This document shows, piece after piece, positions 1 to 8,364 of a stretch of DNA of 64,000 bases (the first letter of the stretch is position 1; every line of letters starts with the position of its first letter). The notes below the pieces were generated by a model, which was given only the letters and a program-made list of their open reading frames with translations, made no database searches and was not told the DNA's origin. Made by a program: the position numbers and the translations under genes. The DNA comes from DATAAZ01 sp036259875 (GTDB taxonomy: Bacteria > Actinomycetota > Thermoleophilia > Gaiellales > Gaiellaceae). The stretch covers positions 8,053 through 72,052 of the forward strand of contig DATAAZ010000024.1 in assembly GCA_036259875.1 (NCBI GenBank), read 5' to 3'.

Positions 1-126
1 GAGTACGTGCTCCGCCCGACGGCGGAGGACGCCGACGTCCTCCTCCAGCTGCTGCGCCGAAGCGACAGCGCGTCGTTCGACATCGACCGGAAGGTCCTCA
101 TCTTCAGCCGCCTTGCAATCGACTGA
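1..126 (+). CDS. C-terminal end of an unidentified protein (partial)
   Basis: The first 41 codons of the window are open in frame 1 and end at TGA 124-126. The fragment is mixed in charge and ends DRKVLIFSRLAID. Too little remains for me to name a family. It lies 32 nt upstream of the carboxylate-amine ligase on the same strand, so it may be in the same transcript. Its start lies before the window. Confidence 0.55.
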   Translation, partial: EYVLRPTAEDADVLLQLLRRSDSASFDIDRKVLIFSRLAID

Positions 127-158
127 ACCGGGCCGCCAGGGGTAGATTCGAGCCGACG

Positions 159-1364
159 ATGGAGCAGCTGTATCCCCCGTCGATCACCGGGGTCGACTTC
201 GCCGCGGGCGGGAGCGTCCTCGAGCATCGCTACGGCGAGAGCGACGCGTACACGCTCGGCGTCGAGGAGGAGTACATGCTCCTCGATCCAGAGACGTTTG
301 ACCTCGTACAGCACATCGACACGGTCCTGTCGCAGGTCCATGACGAGGAGTTCGTGGCCCGGATCGCGCCGGAGCTGATGCAGTCCGTGCTCGAGATCTC
401 GACTCCCGTCTGTCACAACGCGGGCGACGTGGACAAGGAGCTTCGCAAGCTGCGTGCATACGTCACCGACCTCGGCCGGAGGGAGAACTGCCGCGTCGGG
501 TCGGCCGGGACGCACCCGTTCAGCCTTTTCGAGCGGCAGCGGATCACGGCGCGCGACCGGTACCGAGCGCTCGTCGACCAGCTGCAGTACGTCGCGCGGC
601 GCGAGCTCATCTTCGGGATGCACGTCCACGTCGCCGTCGACGACCCCGAGAAGGCGATCAAGATCCTGAACGCGCTCCTCGTCCACCTCGGCGACCTGCT
701 CGCGCTGACCGCGAACTCGCCCTTCTGGCGCGGCGAGCTGACGGGGCTCGCGTCCACCCGCCAGATGGTTTTCGCGGCCTTCCCGCGCTCGGGCGTCCCG
801 CCTCGGTTTCGCGACTACAGCGACTACGCGGCCGTCGTCGGCCAGCTCGAAAAGACGGGCTGCATCGCGGACTACACGCACATCTGGTGGGACGTCCGGC
901 CGCACCCGAAGTGGGGCACGATCGAGGTTCGCGTCATGGACGCCGTCACCCGAGTGGAGGACGCGGTCGCGATTGCGGCCTACATCCAGTCGCTCGTAAA
1001 GCACTACTCGGAGCGATACGAGGCGGGCCACGAGCTGCCGTCGTTCCACCGCATGCTCGTCACGGAGAACAAGTGGCTCGCGGGGCGCTACGGGCTCGCG
1101 GCGCCCGTCATGGACCTCATGACCGGCCGGCGTAACCGCGTCCCGGTCTCGCAGCTCATCCGCCGGACGCTTCGCGACGTCGAGCCGCACGCGCGCGAGC
1201 TCGGTTCCGAGCGCGAGCTCGAGGGGATTCGCGAGATCCTCGCGCACGGGAGCGGCGCCGACCGCCAGCGTCGCGTCTTCAACGCGAACCGGGACGTCGT
1301 CGAGGTCGTGCGCGAGATCGCCGACCTGACCGAGCGCGTCGAGGCGCCGCCCGTCGCCGCGTGA
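159..1364 (+). CDS. carboxylate-amine ligase, glutamate-cysteine ligase 2 family (YbdK-like)
   Basis: This 401-residue protein belongs to the GCS2 family of ATP-dependent ligases that join the carboxylate of glutamate (or a similar acid) to an amine such as cysteine. The family signature GVEEEYMLLD sits at residues 34-43, followed by SAGTHPFS and the FGMHVHVAVDD region, where metal and substrate residues lie. Length is close to the usual 370-400. Many actinobacterial members are weak or non-specific ligases, so the true amine acceptor is unknown. The ATG at 159 is preceded by only a weak purine stretch. Its TGA overlaps the GTG of the next gene (GTGA), so the two are probably translationally coupled. 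That link to a peroxidase suggests a thiol or redox role, which is inference. Confidence 0.85.
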   Translation: MEQLYPPSITGVDFAAGGSVLEHRYGESDAYTLGVEEEYMLLDPETFDLVQHIDTVLSQVHDEEFVARIAPELMQSVLEISTPVCHNAGDVDKELRKLRAYVTDLGRRENCRVGSAGTHPFSLFERQRITARDRYRALVDQLQYVARRELIFGMHVHVAVDDPEKAIKILNALLVHLGDLLALTANSPFWRGELTGLASTRQMVFAAFPRSGVPPRFRDYSDYAAVVGQLEKTGCIADYTHIWWDVRPHPKWGTIEVRVMDAVTRVEDAVAIAAYIQSLVKHYSERYEAGHELPSFHRMLVTENKWLAGRYGLAAPVMDLMTGRRNRVPVSQLIRRTLRDVEPHARELGSERELEGIREILAHGSGADRQRRVFNANRDVVEVVREIADLTERVEAPPVAA

Positions 1365-1831
1365 TCGGCGTCGGCGAGCGGGCGCCGAACCCCCGGGTCT
1401 GGCTTGCTCCCCGTCGGCCCGTCCGCCTGCACGAGCTCGCGCCCGCCGGCGAGGCGATCGTCGTCCTCTTCTATCTCTTCGACTGGTCGAGCACCTGAAC
1501 GGACGAGATGCTTCTCCTGCGTGACAGGAGAGAGGAGCTCGAGTCACTCGGGGTCAGCGCCTTCGGAGTCTCACGCGACAGCCCCTACTCGCACGTCGCG
1601 TGGCGCGAGGCGCTCGATCTCGACGTGCCGCTCCTCTCGGACTGGAACGCAGAAGCGGTGCGCAGCTTCGGGGTCGCCCACGAGTACCGAGGACTCGCCG
1701 AGGTCGCCGAGCGCTCGGCGTTTCTCCTCGACCGCGACCGCGTCGTCCGCTGGACGAGGCGCTACGACACCGACGAGGTGCCCGACTTGGATGAGCTCGT
1801 AGCGGCGGCGCGGCGGCTGGTTCCGGAGTAG
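1361..1831 (+). CDS. peroxiredoxin (AhpC/TSA family) with in-frame TGA at the peroxidatic position; probable selenoprotein
   Basis: Read from GTG 1361 (overlapping the previous stop as GTGA), the frame runs VIGVGERAPNP, then VVLFYLFDWSST, meets TGA at 1496-1498 (codon 46), and continues TDEMLLLRDRREEL to the stop at 1829-1831. In AhpC/TSA peroxiredoxins the motif is TxxC followed by TxE; the TGA sits exactly where the peroxidatic cysteine should be. Downstream residues are ordinary peroxiredoxin: GVSRDSPYSH, PLLSDWN, RSAFLLDRDRVVRW. A full product would be 156 residues, normal for the family. A hairpin follows the TGA at a SECIS-compatible distance. Selenocysteine at this site is known from PrxU of Eubacterium acidaminophilum. 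Starting at ATG 1508 instead would remove the catalytic centre. A nonsense mutation or sequence error is the alternative. No Sec machinery lies in this window. Confidence 0.75.
1512..1532 (+). promoter_or_regulatory. SECIS-like hairpin downstream of the in-frame TGA
   Basis: Six perfect pairs (CTCCTG 1514-1519 with CAGGAG 1525-1530) enclose the 5-nt loop CGTGA. The stem extends by a T-A pair and a T-G wobble to 1512 and 1532. The loop begins 21 nt after the TGA, and a G lies in its first two bases. Bacterial SECIS elements usually have the loop about 16-37 nt after UGA and a G there. The fit was judged by eye, with no folding calculation. Confidence 0.6.
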
Positions 1832-1886
1832 GCCGCCTCGGGTCGGGCCGGCCCCGGCGCGCCGTGCTTGAATCGACCCGGGATCG

Positions 1887-3476
1887 GTGGAGGTTTCTCA
1901 CCACGATTCGCTCCTCCTGGTGGCCGTGCTCGCCGCGGCCGTCGCGATGCTCGCCGCCGCGCCGGCGCTTCGCGTTCCGTATCCGATCCTCCTCGTCATC
2001 GGCGGGCTCGCGATCGGGTTCGTCCCGGGAGTTCCGGATCTCGAGCTTGCACCCGACCTGGTCCTCGTCGCCTTCCTCCCGCCGCTCCTCTATTCGGCGG
2101 CGTTTTTCACGTCGCTTCGCGAGCTTCGCGCGAACGTCCGACCGATCTCGTTGCTCGCCATCGGCCTCGTCCTCGCGACGACGGTGGGCGTCGCGGTGGT
2201 CGCGCACGCGCTCGTCGGCCTCTCGTGGCCGGCCGCGTTCGTGCTCGGGGCGATCGTCTCGCCGACCGACCCGATCGCCGCCACCTCGATCGCCCGGCGG
2301 CTCGGCATCCCGCGCCGGATCGTCTCGATCGTCGAAGGCGAGAGCCTGATCAACGACGGGACGGCGCTTGTCGCCTACCGGTTCGCGGTCGCCGCCGTCG
2401 TGACCGGCAGTTTCACGCTCTGGGAGGCCGGCCTGCGCTTTGCGGTGAACGTCGCCGGCGGGATCGCGATCGGCCTGGCCGTCGGGTACCTCGTGCGTCA
2501 GGCGCGGCGGCGCCTTGACAATCCGCCCGTCGAGATCACGATCTCGCTCGCGACCGGGTACTTCGCGTACGTCCCTGCCGAGGCCGCCGGGGTTTCGGGC
2601 GTTCTCGCCGCGGTGACGGTCGGCATTTACGTCGGGTGGTACGCGCCCGAGCTCAGCTCGCCGCAGCAGCGGCTCCAGGGATACGCCGTGTGGGAGATCG
2701 TGGTCTTCGTGCTGAACGCGCTCCTCTTCATGCTGATCGGCCTGCAGCTTCCGCTCGTCCTCGACGGCCTCGAGGCGACACCGACCTCGACGCTGATCGC
2801 CTACGCGGCCGCGGTGAGCGCGGCGGTGATCGCGATCCGGTTCCTCTGGGTCTTTCCGGCGACGTACGTGCCGCGCTGGCTCTTCCGGCGAGTGCGTGAG
2901 CGCGACCCGTCGCCGCCGTGGCAGTACCCGGCGGCCGTCTCGTGGATGGGGATGCGGGGCGCGGTCTCGCTCGCTGCCGCCCTCGCGCTGCCTCGGCTCA
3001 CCGACGCCGGCGCCCCGTTTGAGGGGCGCAACCTGATCGTCTTCCTGACGTTTTCGGTCATCCTCGTGACGCTCGTGCTCCAGGGCCTCAGCCTCCCGCT
3101 CGTGATCCGCGCGCTCGGGCTCGAGGAGGACGAGCAGACGGCCAAGGAAGAGGCGAAGGCGCGGAAGTACGCGGCGCACGCGGCGATCGCGCGGCTCGAG
3201 AAGCTCGTCGACGAGGACTGGGTCAACGAGGACACCGCCGAGCGGCTGCGCGGCCTCTACGCGTTCCGGCGCTCGCGCTTCCAGGCACGGCTCGACGGAA
3301 GCGACGACCGAACGCTCGACGAGCGCTCGGCCGCCTACCAGCGTCTGCGTCGGGAGCTGCTCGAGGCGGAACGGCGCGCCGTCGTCGAGCTTCGACGCAC
3401 GGGCCGCATCGACGACGAGGTCATGCACCGCATCGAGCGCGACCTCGACCTCGAGGACGTGCGGCTCGAGATCTGA
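1887..3476 (+). CDS. Na+/H+ antiporter, CPA1/NhaP type
   Basis: A 529-residue membrane protein of the monovalent cation:proton antiporter-1 family, exchanging Na+ (or K+) for H+ across the cytoplasmic membrane. Hydrophobic segments fill residues 8-400. The family motifs GAIVSPTDPIAATS (121-134) and ESLINDGTALV (152-162), with the Asn-Asp pair used in ion binding, are present. The last 110 residues are charged, helical and cytoplasmic (EEDEQTAKEEAKARK onward), as is usual for this branch. The GTG start is chosen because the first membrane helix follows at once. It stands alone, 55 nt after the peroxiredoxin. Confidence 0.88.
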   Translation: MEVSHHDSLLLVAVLAAAVAMLAAAPALRVPYPILLVIGGLAIGFVPGVPDLELAPDLVLVAFLPPLLYSAAFFTSLRELRANVRPISLLAIGLVLATTVGVAVVAHALVGLSWPAAFVLGAIVSPTDPIAATSIARRLGIPRRIVSIVEGESLINDGTALVAYRFAVAAVVTGSFTLWEAGLRFAVNVAGGIAIGLAVGYLVRQARRRLDNPPVEITISLATGYFAYVPAEAAGVSGVLAAVTVGIYVGWYAPELSSPQQRLQGYAVWEIVVFVLNALLFMLIGLQLPLVLDGLEATPTSTLIAYAAAVSAAVIAIRFLWVFPATYVPRWLFRRVRERDPSPPWQYPAAVSWMGMRGAVSLAAALALPRLTDAGAPFEGRNLIVFLTFSVILVTLVLQGLSLPLVIRALGLEEDEQTAKEEAKARKYAAHAAIARLEKLVDEDWVNEDTAERLRGLYAFRRSRFQARLDGSDDRTLDERSAAYQRLRRELLEAERRAVVELRRTGRIDDEVMHRIERDLDLEDVRLEI

Positions 3477-3518
3477 CTCGCGGAGCCCACGCGCTCTACT
3501 CGCCGGCGTCGCGGGCCG

Positions 3519-4709
3519 CTACGCGGGCAGGCTTCCTGCGACCCCCTCGACGTACCAGTCCCAGCGCAGGATCGCGTCGAACGGCATTTCCTCGCCCTCC
3601 GGGACGCGCACCTTGCCCTTCGAGTCCTTGATCGGCCCGACGAACGGGTTGAACGAGCCCTCCTTGAGGGCGGCGTACTTCTCGTCGAACTCGGCCCTAA
3701 CGTCGTCCGGGACGGAGCTCCCGAGCGGCGCGAGCTCGACGGTGCCGTCCTCCGGCGTTCCCCAGAAGTCGTGCGTCTTCCAGGTGCCCTCCATCGCCTT
3801 CGTCACCTGCTCGACGTAGTACGGCCCCCAGTTCCAGACGACCGCGGTCAGGAAGGCGTCCGGCCCGAAGCGGCTCATGTCCGAGTTCCATGTGGCGGAG
3901 TACACGTTCTCGTGCTTGGCCGCTTCCTCGAGGATGGCGGGGCTGTCCTCGACCCCGGAGAGCACGTCGGCGCCGGCGTCGATCAGCGAGCGCGCCGCCT
4001 GCGTCTCCTTCGGCGGGTCGTACCACGTGTTGATCAGTACGGCTCTCGTGGTTGCGTTCGGGTTGACACTGCGTGCCCCGAGCGTGAACGCGTTCGCGTC
4101 GACGACCACGTCGGGAATCGGGAACGAGCCGACGAAGCCGAGGCGGTTGCTGCGGGTCATCCGCCCCGCGACGAGACCGATCAGGTACATGGCGCCCCAG
4201 TGGACGCCGTAGTACGTGGCGACATTTTCGGCGCGCTTGTAGCCCGAGCAGTGCTCGAAGATCACGTCCGGGTGCTGCGTTGCACGCTGGAGGACGGCGT
4301 CGCCATAGCCGAAGCTCGTTGCGAAGATGACCTCGTTCCCCTGCGCGATCAACTGGTCGAGCGCGGGCCCCGCGTTCGCCTCGGGGACGTTCTCGATCGC
4401 GGTCGTCTCGATGTTCGGAAGCTTCTCCTCGAGGTACTTGCGCCCTTCGTCGTGCTGGAACGTCCAGCCGGCATCGCCGGGCGGGCCGAGGTAGACGAAG
4501 CCGACCTTCATCCGCCTCTCGGCGCCTGCGTCCTCGCGATCCGTTTCGCCGGCCTCTTCCTCGTCGCCGCCGCACGCTGCGAGGAGCGCGCCGAGCGTTG
4601 GCAGCGACAGCCCAAGCGCCGCTCCCCGCCTCAGAAGCTCCTGGCGGCTGACCGCCCCCTCGCGCACCGCGCGGCGAAGCTCGGCCGCGTCCCTGTCACG
4701 ACTGTCCAT
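3519..4709 (-). CDS. BMP-family nucleoside-binding lipoprotein 1 (ABC transporter substrate-binding)
   Basis: A 396-residue extracytoplasmic binding protein of the BMP/Med/PnrA family, which captures purine nucleosides for an ABC importer. Family landmarks are KVGFVYLGPPGDAGW, AQGNEVIFATSFGYGDAV, GFVGSFPIPDVV and VLINTWYDPPKE. The N-terminus is long: 46 residues with a twin-arginine-like stretch SRQELLRRGAALGL before the lipobox LLAAC (Cys46), so Tat export is possible. ATG 4709 has a good ribosome site (GGAGAAG) 5-6 nt upstream. It is divergent from the adenine deaminase (81-bp gap) and about 50% identical by eye to the second BMP protein at 12926-14041. Ligand specificity is not visible. 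Confidence 0.88.
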   Translation of the reverse strand: MDSRDRDAAELRRAVREGAVSRQELLRRGAALGLSLPTLGALLAACGGDEEEAGETDREDAGAERRMKVGFVYLGPPGDAGWTFQHDEGRKYLEEKLPNIETTAIENVPEANAGPALDQLIAQGNEVIFATSFGYGDAVLQRATQHPDVIFEHCSGYKRAENVATYYGVHWGAMYLIGLVAGRMTRSNRLGFVGSFPIPDVVVDANAFTLGARSVNPNATTRAVLINTWYDPPKETQAARSLIDAGADVLSGVEDSPAILEEAAKHENVYSATWNSDMSRFGPDAFLTAVVWNWGPYYVEQVTKAMEGTWKTHDFWGTPEDGTVELAPLGSSVPDDVRAEFDEKYAALKEGSFNPFVGPIKDSKGKVRVPEGEEMPFDAILRWDWYVEGVAGSLPA

Positions 4710-4790
4710 CACTTCTCCTTCCCCCGACTCGATCGCGACGACGCGCGACCATATACTCGGCCGCCCCCCAATGGAACCTCGCTTCCGGAG
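4710..4790. promoter_or_regulatory. divergent promoter region of the nucleoside salvage island
   Basis: The 81 bp between the first BMP gene and the first adenine deaminase must hold both promoters. TATACT at 4752-4757 resembles a sigma-A -10 box for the rightward operon and is the only AT-rich stretch here. I see no good -35 box, operator palindrome or purine riboswitch core. Confidence 0.35.
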
Positions 4791-6593
4791 ATGCTCGACG
4801 TCGAGCTTCTGACCGCCGGCCTCGGCGAGAACACGGCCGATCTCGTCGTCGCGAACGGACGGCTCGTGAACGTCCTGACGGAGGAGATCTACCCGGCCGA
4901 CGTCGCCGTCGCGGGGTCGAAGGTACTCGCCGTCGGCGACGTCGAGCGCTACCGCGGTCCGGAGACGGAGATGGTCGATGCGGCCGGCGCCTACCTTGTG
5001 CCGGGCCTCGTGGACGGCCACATCCACATCGAGTGCAGCAAACTCTCGGTGACGATGTTCGCGAGGGCGGTCGTCCCCTTTGGGACGACGAGCGCGGTGT
5101 CGGGCCTCGACCAGATCCTCGTGGTCGCCGGCCTGGAGGGCCTGCGCGAGTTTCTCGAGGAGGCGAAGGCGGGGCCGCTCAAGGTCTTCTGGGGCGCGCC
5201 GTTCAAGACGCCGTACACGCTCCCCGAATCGACGGTCGGGCACACGTTCGGCCCCCGAGAGCACGAGGCGGCACAGCGTTGGCCTGAGTGCGTAGGTGTC
5301 TGGGAGACGGTGCAGGAGTTCGTGCTCGCGCAGGACCCGGATGTCCTCGCCGCGCTCGCGCTGGCGACCGAGAATCGTCTCCCCGTGCTCGGGTGCGCTC
5401 CCATGGCGCGCGGGGAGCGGATCGTGGCGCTCGCGGCGGCCGGCGTCCGTGCCGACCACGAGTCGTACTCGGCCGAGGAGACGCTCGAAAAGCTTCGAAA
5501 CGGCATGCACGTGATGATCCGTGAGTCGTCGGTCGCGCACTTCCTTGCCGAGAACGTCCGCGTCGTCACCGAGAGCGGCGCGAGCGCGCGCCGGATCGCC
5601 TTTTGCACCGACGACGTCACGGCGTCGGACGTCCTACGCGACGGTCACCTCGACCGCCTCATCCGGATGGCGATCGAGGCGGGCGTCAAGCCGATGGACG
5701 CGATCCAGATGGCCACGCTCAACTGCGCCGAGATTTACCGCGTCGACGACCGCGTAGGCGCCATCGCGCCCGGCCGCTTCGCGGACATCCTCCTCGTCGA
5801 CGATCTGGAGCACTTTCGTGTCGACGCCGTGATCGCGAACGGACGCCCGGTCGCGCGCGGGGAACGGATGACCGCTTCCTTCGAGCCGCCCTCACGCGGC
5901 CCCTCGCTCCTGCGGACGTTCCGCCTGGACGAGGTCGTGCCCTCCGACCTCGCCGTGCGCGTCGACCCGGCTGCCCGCGCCGTCCGCGTCCTCGCGATGC
6001 GCATGGATGAGGAGGTTCCGTTCGTCCGCAAGCGGCGGGACGTCGTGCTCGCTGCGCGGGGCGGCGTCGTTCCGCCCGACCGGGAGCAGGACGCGCTCTA
6101 CGTCACCGTCGTGGAACGCTACGGGAAGACGGGCCACCGCCCGGTCGCGTTCGTCTCCGGCTTCGGCCTGCGAGCGGGCGCGATGGCGTCCTCGGCCGCG
6201 CCCGACGACAACAACGTCGTCTGCGTCGGCGTGAACCCCGACGACATGGCGCTCGCCGTCAACGAGATCGTGCGCGCCGGCGGCGGCCAGATCGTCGTCT
6301 GCGACGGAGAGGTCGTCGCGTTCCTCGCCCTGCCGGTCGGCGGCATCGTCGCCGACCTCGACCCGGCTCGCATGGCGGCGGAGGAGACGCGCCTCGACGA
6401 TGCCGCGCGCTCGCTTGGCTGCCGCCTTCCCTCCCCGTTCATGTACCTCATGTTCCTCGCCATCACCGCGATCCCCGACTACGCGATCACGGACCTCGGC
6501 CTCGTCGACTGCGTCACGCTCGACGTCGTGAGCCCCATCCTCGGCCTCGTCGACGACGCAGCCGCGTCGCCGCCACCCGCGCCAGTGGTATAG
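4791..6593 (+). CDS. adenine deaminase-like amidohydrolase, divergent paralogue
   Basis: This 600-residue protein has the full two-part architecture of bacterial adenine deaminases: an amidohydrolase barrel (residues 1-410) and the C-terminal adenine deaminase domain. It keeps DGHIHIECS (His77, His79), a strand-4 Glu (GVWETVQ), ADHES, RESS and CTDDV. The strand-5 histidine, found as TGH in its neighbour, is replaced by LGCAP (Cys202), and the usual HEIANVFG motif reads LDQILVVAG. Metal binding or substrate may therefore differ from true adenine deaminase. ATG 4791 follows GGAG very closely; no better in-frame start fits the usual N-terminus. It is first in a rightward operon with ade and the ABC transporter, so a purine or related base substrate is likely. 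Confidence 0.75.
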   Translation: MLDVELLTAGLGENTADLVVANGRLVNVLTEEIYPADVAVAGSKVLAVGDVERYRGPETEMVDAAGAYLVPGLVDGHIHIECSKLSVTMFARAVVPFGTTSAVSGLDQILVVAGLEGLREFLEEAKAGPLKVFWGAPFKTPYTLPESTVGHTFGPREHEAAQRWPECVGVWETVQEFVLAQDPDVLAALALATENRLPVLGCAPMARGERIVALAAAGVRADHESYSAEETLEKLRNGMHVMIRESSVAHFLAENVRVVTESGASARRIAFCTDDVTASDVLRDGHLDRLIRMAIEAGVKPMDAIQMATLNCAEIYRVDDRVGAIAPGRFADILLVDDLEHFRVDAVIANGRPVARGERMTASFEPPSRGPSLLRTFRLDEVVPSDLAVRVDPAARAVRVLAMRMDEEVPFVRKRRDVVLAARGGVVPPDREQDALYVTVVERYGKTGHRPVAFVSGFGLRAGAMASSAAPDDNNVVCVGVNPDDMALAVNEIVRAGGGQIVVCDGEVVAFLALPVGGIVADLDPARMAAEETRLDDAARSLGCRLPSPFMYLMFLAITAIPDYAITDLGLVDCVTLDVVSPILGLVDDAAASPPPAPVV

Positions 6594-6600
6594 ACGGCTC

Positions 6601-8364
6601 GTGCTCCGAACGCGGCTTTCGGAGATCACGCGCTCGCTGAGCGACGTGTGCATGGGGCGCGAGCCGGCCGACGTCGTGATCACGCGCGGCCGACTCGTCA
6701 ACGTCCACACGCGCGAAGTGCAGGACGGCGTCGAGGTCGCGCTGAAGCACGGACGCGTCGCGATGTTCGGCGACGCCTCGCACACGCGCGGCCCGGATAC
6801 GGAGACGATCGACGCCGACGGGGCATACCTCGTCCCCGGCCTCATCGACACGCACCTGCACGTCGAGTCGGCGATGGTGACGGTGACACGGTTCGCCGAG
6901 GCCGTTCTCCCGCACGGGACGACGAGCGTCCTCATCGACAACCACGAGATCGCGAACGTGTTCGGGCTCGAGGGGATCCGCTGGATGCTCGAGGAGGGAT
7001 CGCGCCTCCCGCTGAAGGTCTTCCTCGCCGTCCCCTCGTGCGTTCCCGCGCTCCCGGGCTTCGAGGACGCGGGCGCCGTCATCGGCCCCGAAGAGATCCG
7101 GACCGCGCTCGCGTGGCCGGGTGTCGGCGCGCTCGGCGAGATGATGAACATGCCGGGTGTGATCAACTCCGACCCGGCGGTGCACGAGGAGGTCGCTGCG
7201 GCGCTCGACGCCGGCTACCCGGCAACCGGTCACTGGAGCCTGGCCGGGTGGCGCGACCACCGCCTCCACGCGTACGCGTCCGCCGGGATCGACTCCGACC
7301 ACGAGACCGTCGAGAAGGAGGACGGCCTCGCGAAGCTTCGGGCCGGCATGTGGCTTCAGCTCCGCGAGGGGTCCGCCTGGCACGACGTCGCTACGCTCGC
7401 GCCCCTGATCAACGAGGACGGGGTCGACCCTCGCCACTGCCTGCTCGTCACCGACGATGTCCACCCGGAGACCCTCGCCTCCGTCGGCCACATGAATCAC
7501 GTCGTCCGAACCGCGATCGACGCGGGCATCGACCCACTGATCGCGATCCAGCTTGCGACGGTGAATCCGGCCGAGTACATGGGGATGCGCCACGACGTCG
7601 GTTCCATCGCGCCCGGGCGCGTCGCGGACATCCTGTTCGTGGAGGACCTCCGGGCGATGCGGCCGCACCTCGTCCTCGCCGACGGCGCTCCGGTCGGCGA
7701 GCTACCCCGCTACGAATACCCGCCGGCCGCGCGCGAATCGGTTCGGCTACCGCCGGCGCTCGCGCCAAGCGACCTTCGCGTCGAGGCGAGCGGCGAGACG
7801 GCGCGCGTGCGCGCGATCGGAATGGTGCCGGGCGTGCTCGCGACCGAGCATCGCATCGTGGAGGCCCCGGTTTTGGACTCCGAGGTGCGGGCCGTCCCGG
7901 AGCTCGACCTCGCGAAAGCGGCAAGCATCGAGCGCCACGGCGGGCCCGGGACGATCGGCCTCGGGTTCGTCCAGGGGCTCGGGTTGGCGCGCGGCGCCGT
8001 CGCGACGACGGTCGCGCACGACAACCACAACCTGCTCGTCATCGGGATGAGCGACGCGGAGATGCTCTTCGCCGTCGAGCGGCTCCGCAGATCGGGCGGA
8101 GGCATGGTCGCCGTGGCCGACGACGACGTGCTCGCCCAGGTCGAGCTTCCGATCGCGGGACTCATGTCCGATCGTCACGTCGCCGAGGTCGCTGAGCAGG
8201 TGCGCGCGCTCGACCGAGCGTACAAAGAGCTCGGCTGCGCGCTTGAGTACCCGTTCATGTTCGTCTCGCTGCTCTCGCTCGGCGTCATCCCGGCGCTCCG
8301 CCTCACGAACCGCGGCTTCGTCGACGGGCTCAAGTTCGAGCTCGTTCCCCCGCTCGCCCAGTGA
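6601..8364 (+). CDS. ade: adenine deaminase
   Basis: A 587-residue amidohydrolase converting adenine to hypoxanthine and ammonia. The canonical motifs are all visible: MGREPADVVI, DTHLHVES (His85, His87), LPHGTTSVLIDNHEIANVFG, GEMMN, TGH (His211), SDHE, LREGS and VTDDVHPE. The C-terminal domain ends with the typical EYPFMFVSLLSLGVIPALRLT. GTG 6601 lies 7 nt after the previous stop; an internal ATG at 6652 is less likely because the helix before MGREPAD is normal in the family. Its stop overlaps the start of the ABC ATPase (GTGA), tying deamination to nucleoside import. Confidence 0.92.
   Translation: MLRTRLSEITRSLSDVCMGREPADVVITRGRLVNVHTREVQDGVEVALKHGRVAMFGDASHTRGPDTETIDADGAYLVPGLIDTHLHVESAMVTVTRFAEAVLPHGTTSVLIDNHEIANVFGLEGIRWMLEEGSRLPLKVFLAVPSCVPALPGFEDAGAVIGPEEIRTALAWPGVGALGEMMNMPGVINSDPAVHEEVAAALDAGYPATGHWSLAGWRDHRLHAYASAGIDSDHETVEKEDGLAKLRAGMWLQLREGSAWHDVATLAPLINEDGVDPRHCLLVTDDVHPETLASVGHMNHVVRTAIDAGIDPLIAIQLATVNPAEYMGMRHDVGSIAPGRVADILFVEDLRAMRPHLVLADGAPVGELPRYEYPPAARESVRLPPALAPSDLRVEASGETARVRAIGMVPGVLATEHRIVEAPVLDSEVRAVPELDLAKAASIERHGGPGTIGLGFVQGLGLARGAVATTVAHDNHNLLVIGMSDAEMLFAVERLRRSGGGMVAVADDDVLAQVELPIAGLMSDRHVAEVAEQVRALDRAYKELGCALEYPFMFVSLLSLGVIPALRLTNRGFVDGLKFELVPPLAQ

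Noticed and set aside
1496..1498. Pseudogene interpretation of the peroxiredoxin
   Set aside because: A lone TGA at the one position where Sec is known, with a suitable hairpin and no other damage, argues against simple decay. It is kept as the main alternative.
1554..3428. A 624-codon open frame on the minus strand
   Set aside because: It is an Arg/Asp-rich shadow of the antiporter and peroxiredoxin in GC-rich DNA, with no family motif; the plus-strand genes have clear domains.
3771..4790. Upstream extension of the adenine-deaminase frame (340 codons)
   Set aside because: It lies antisense to the BMP gene, is Arg-rich, and the adenine-deaminase N-terminus begins at 4791.
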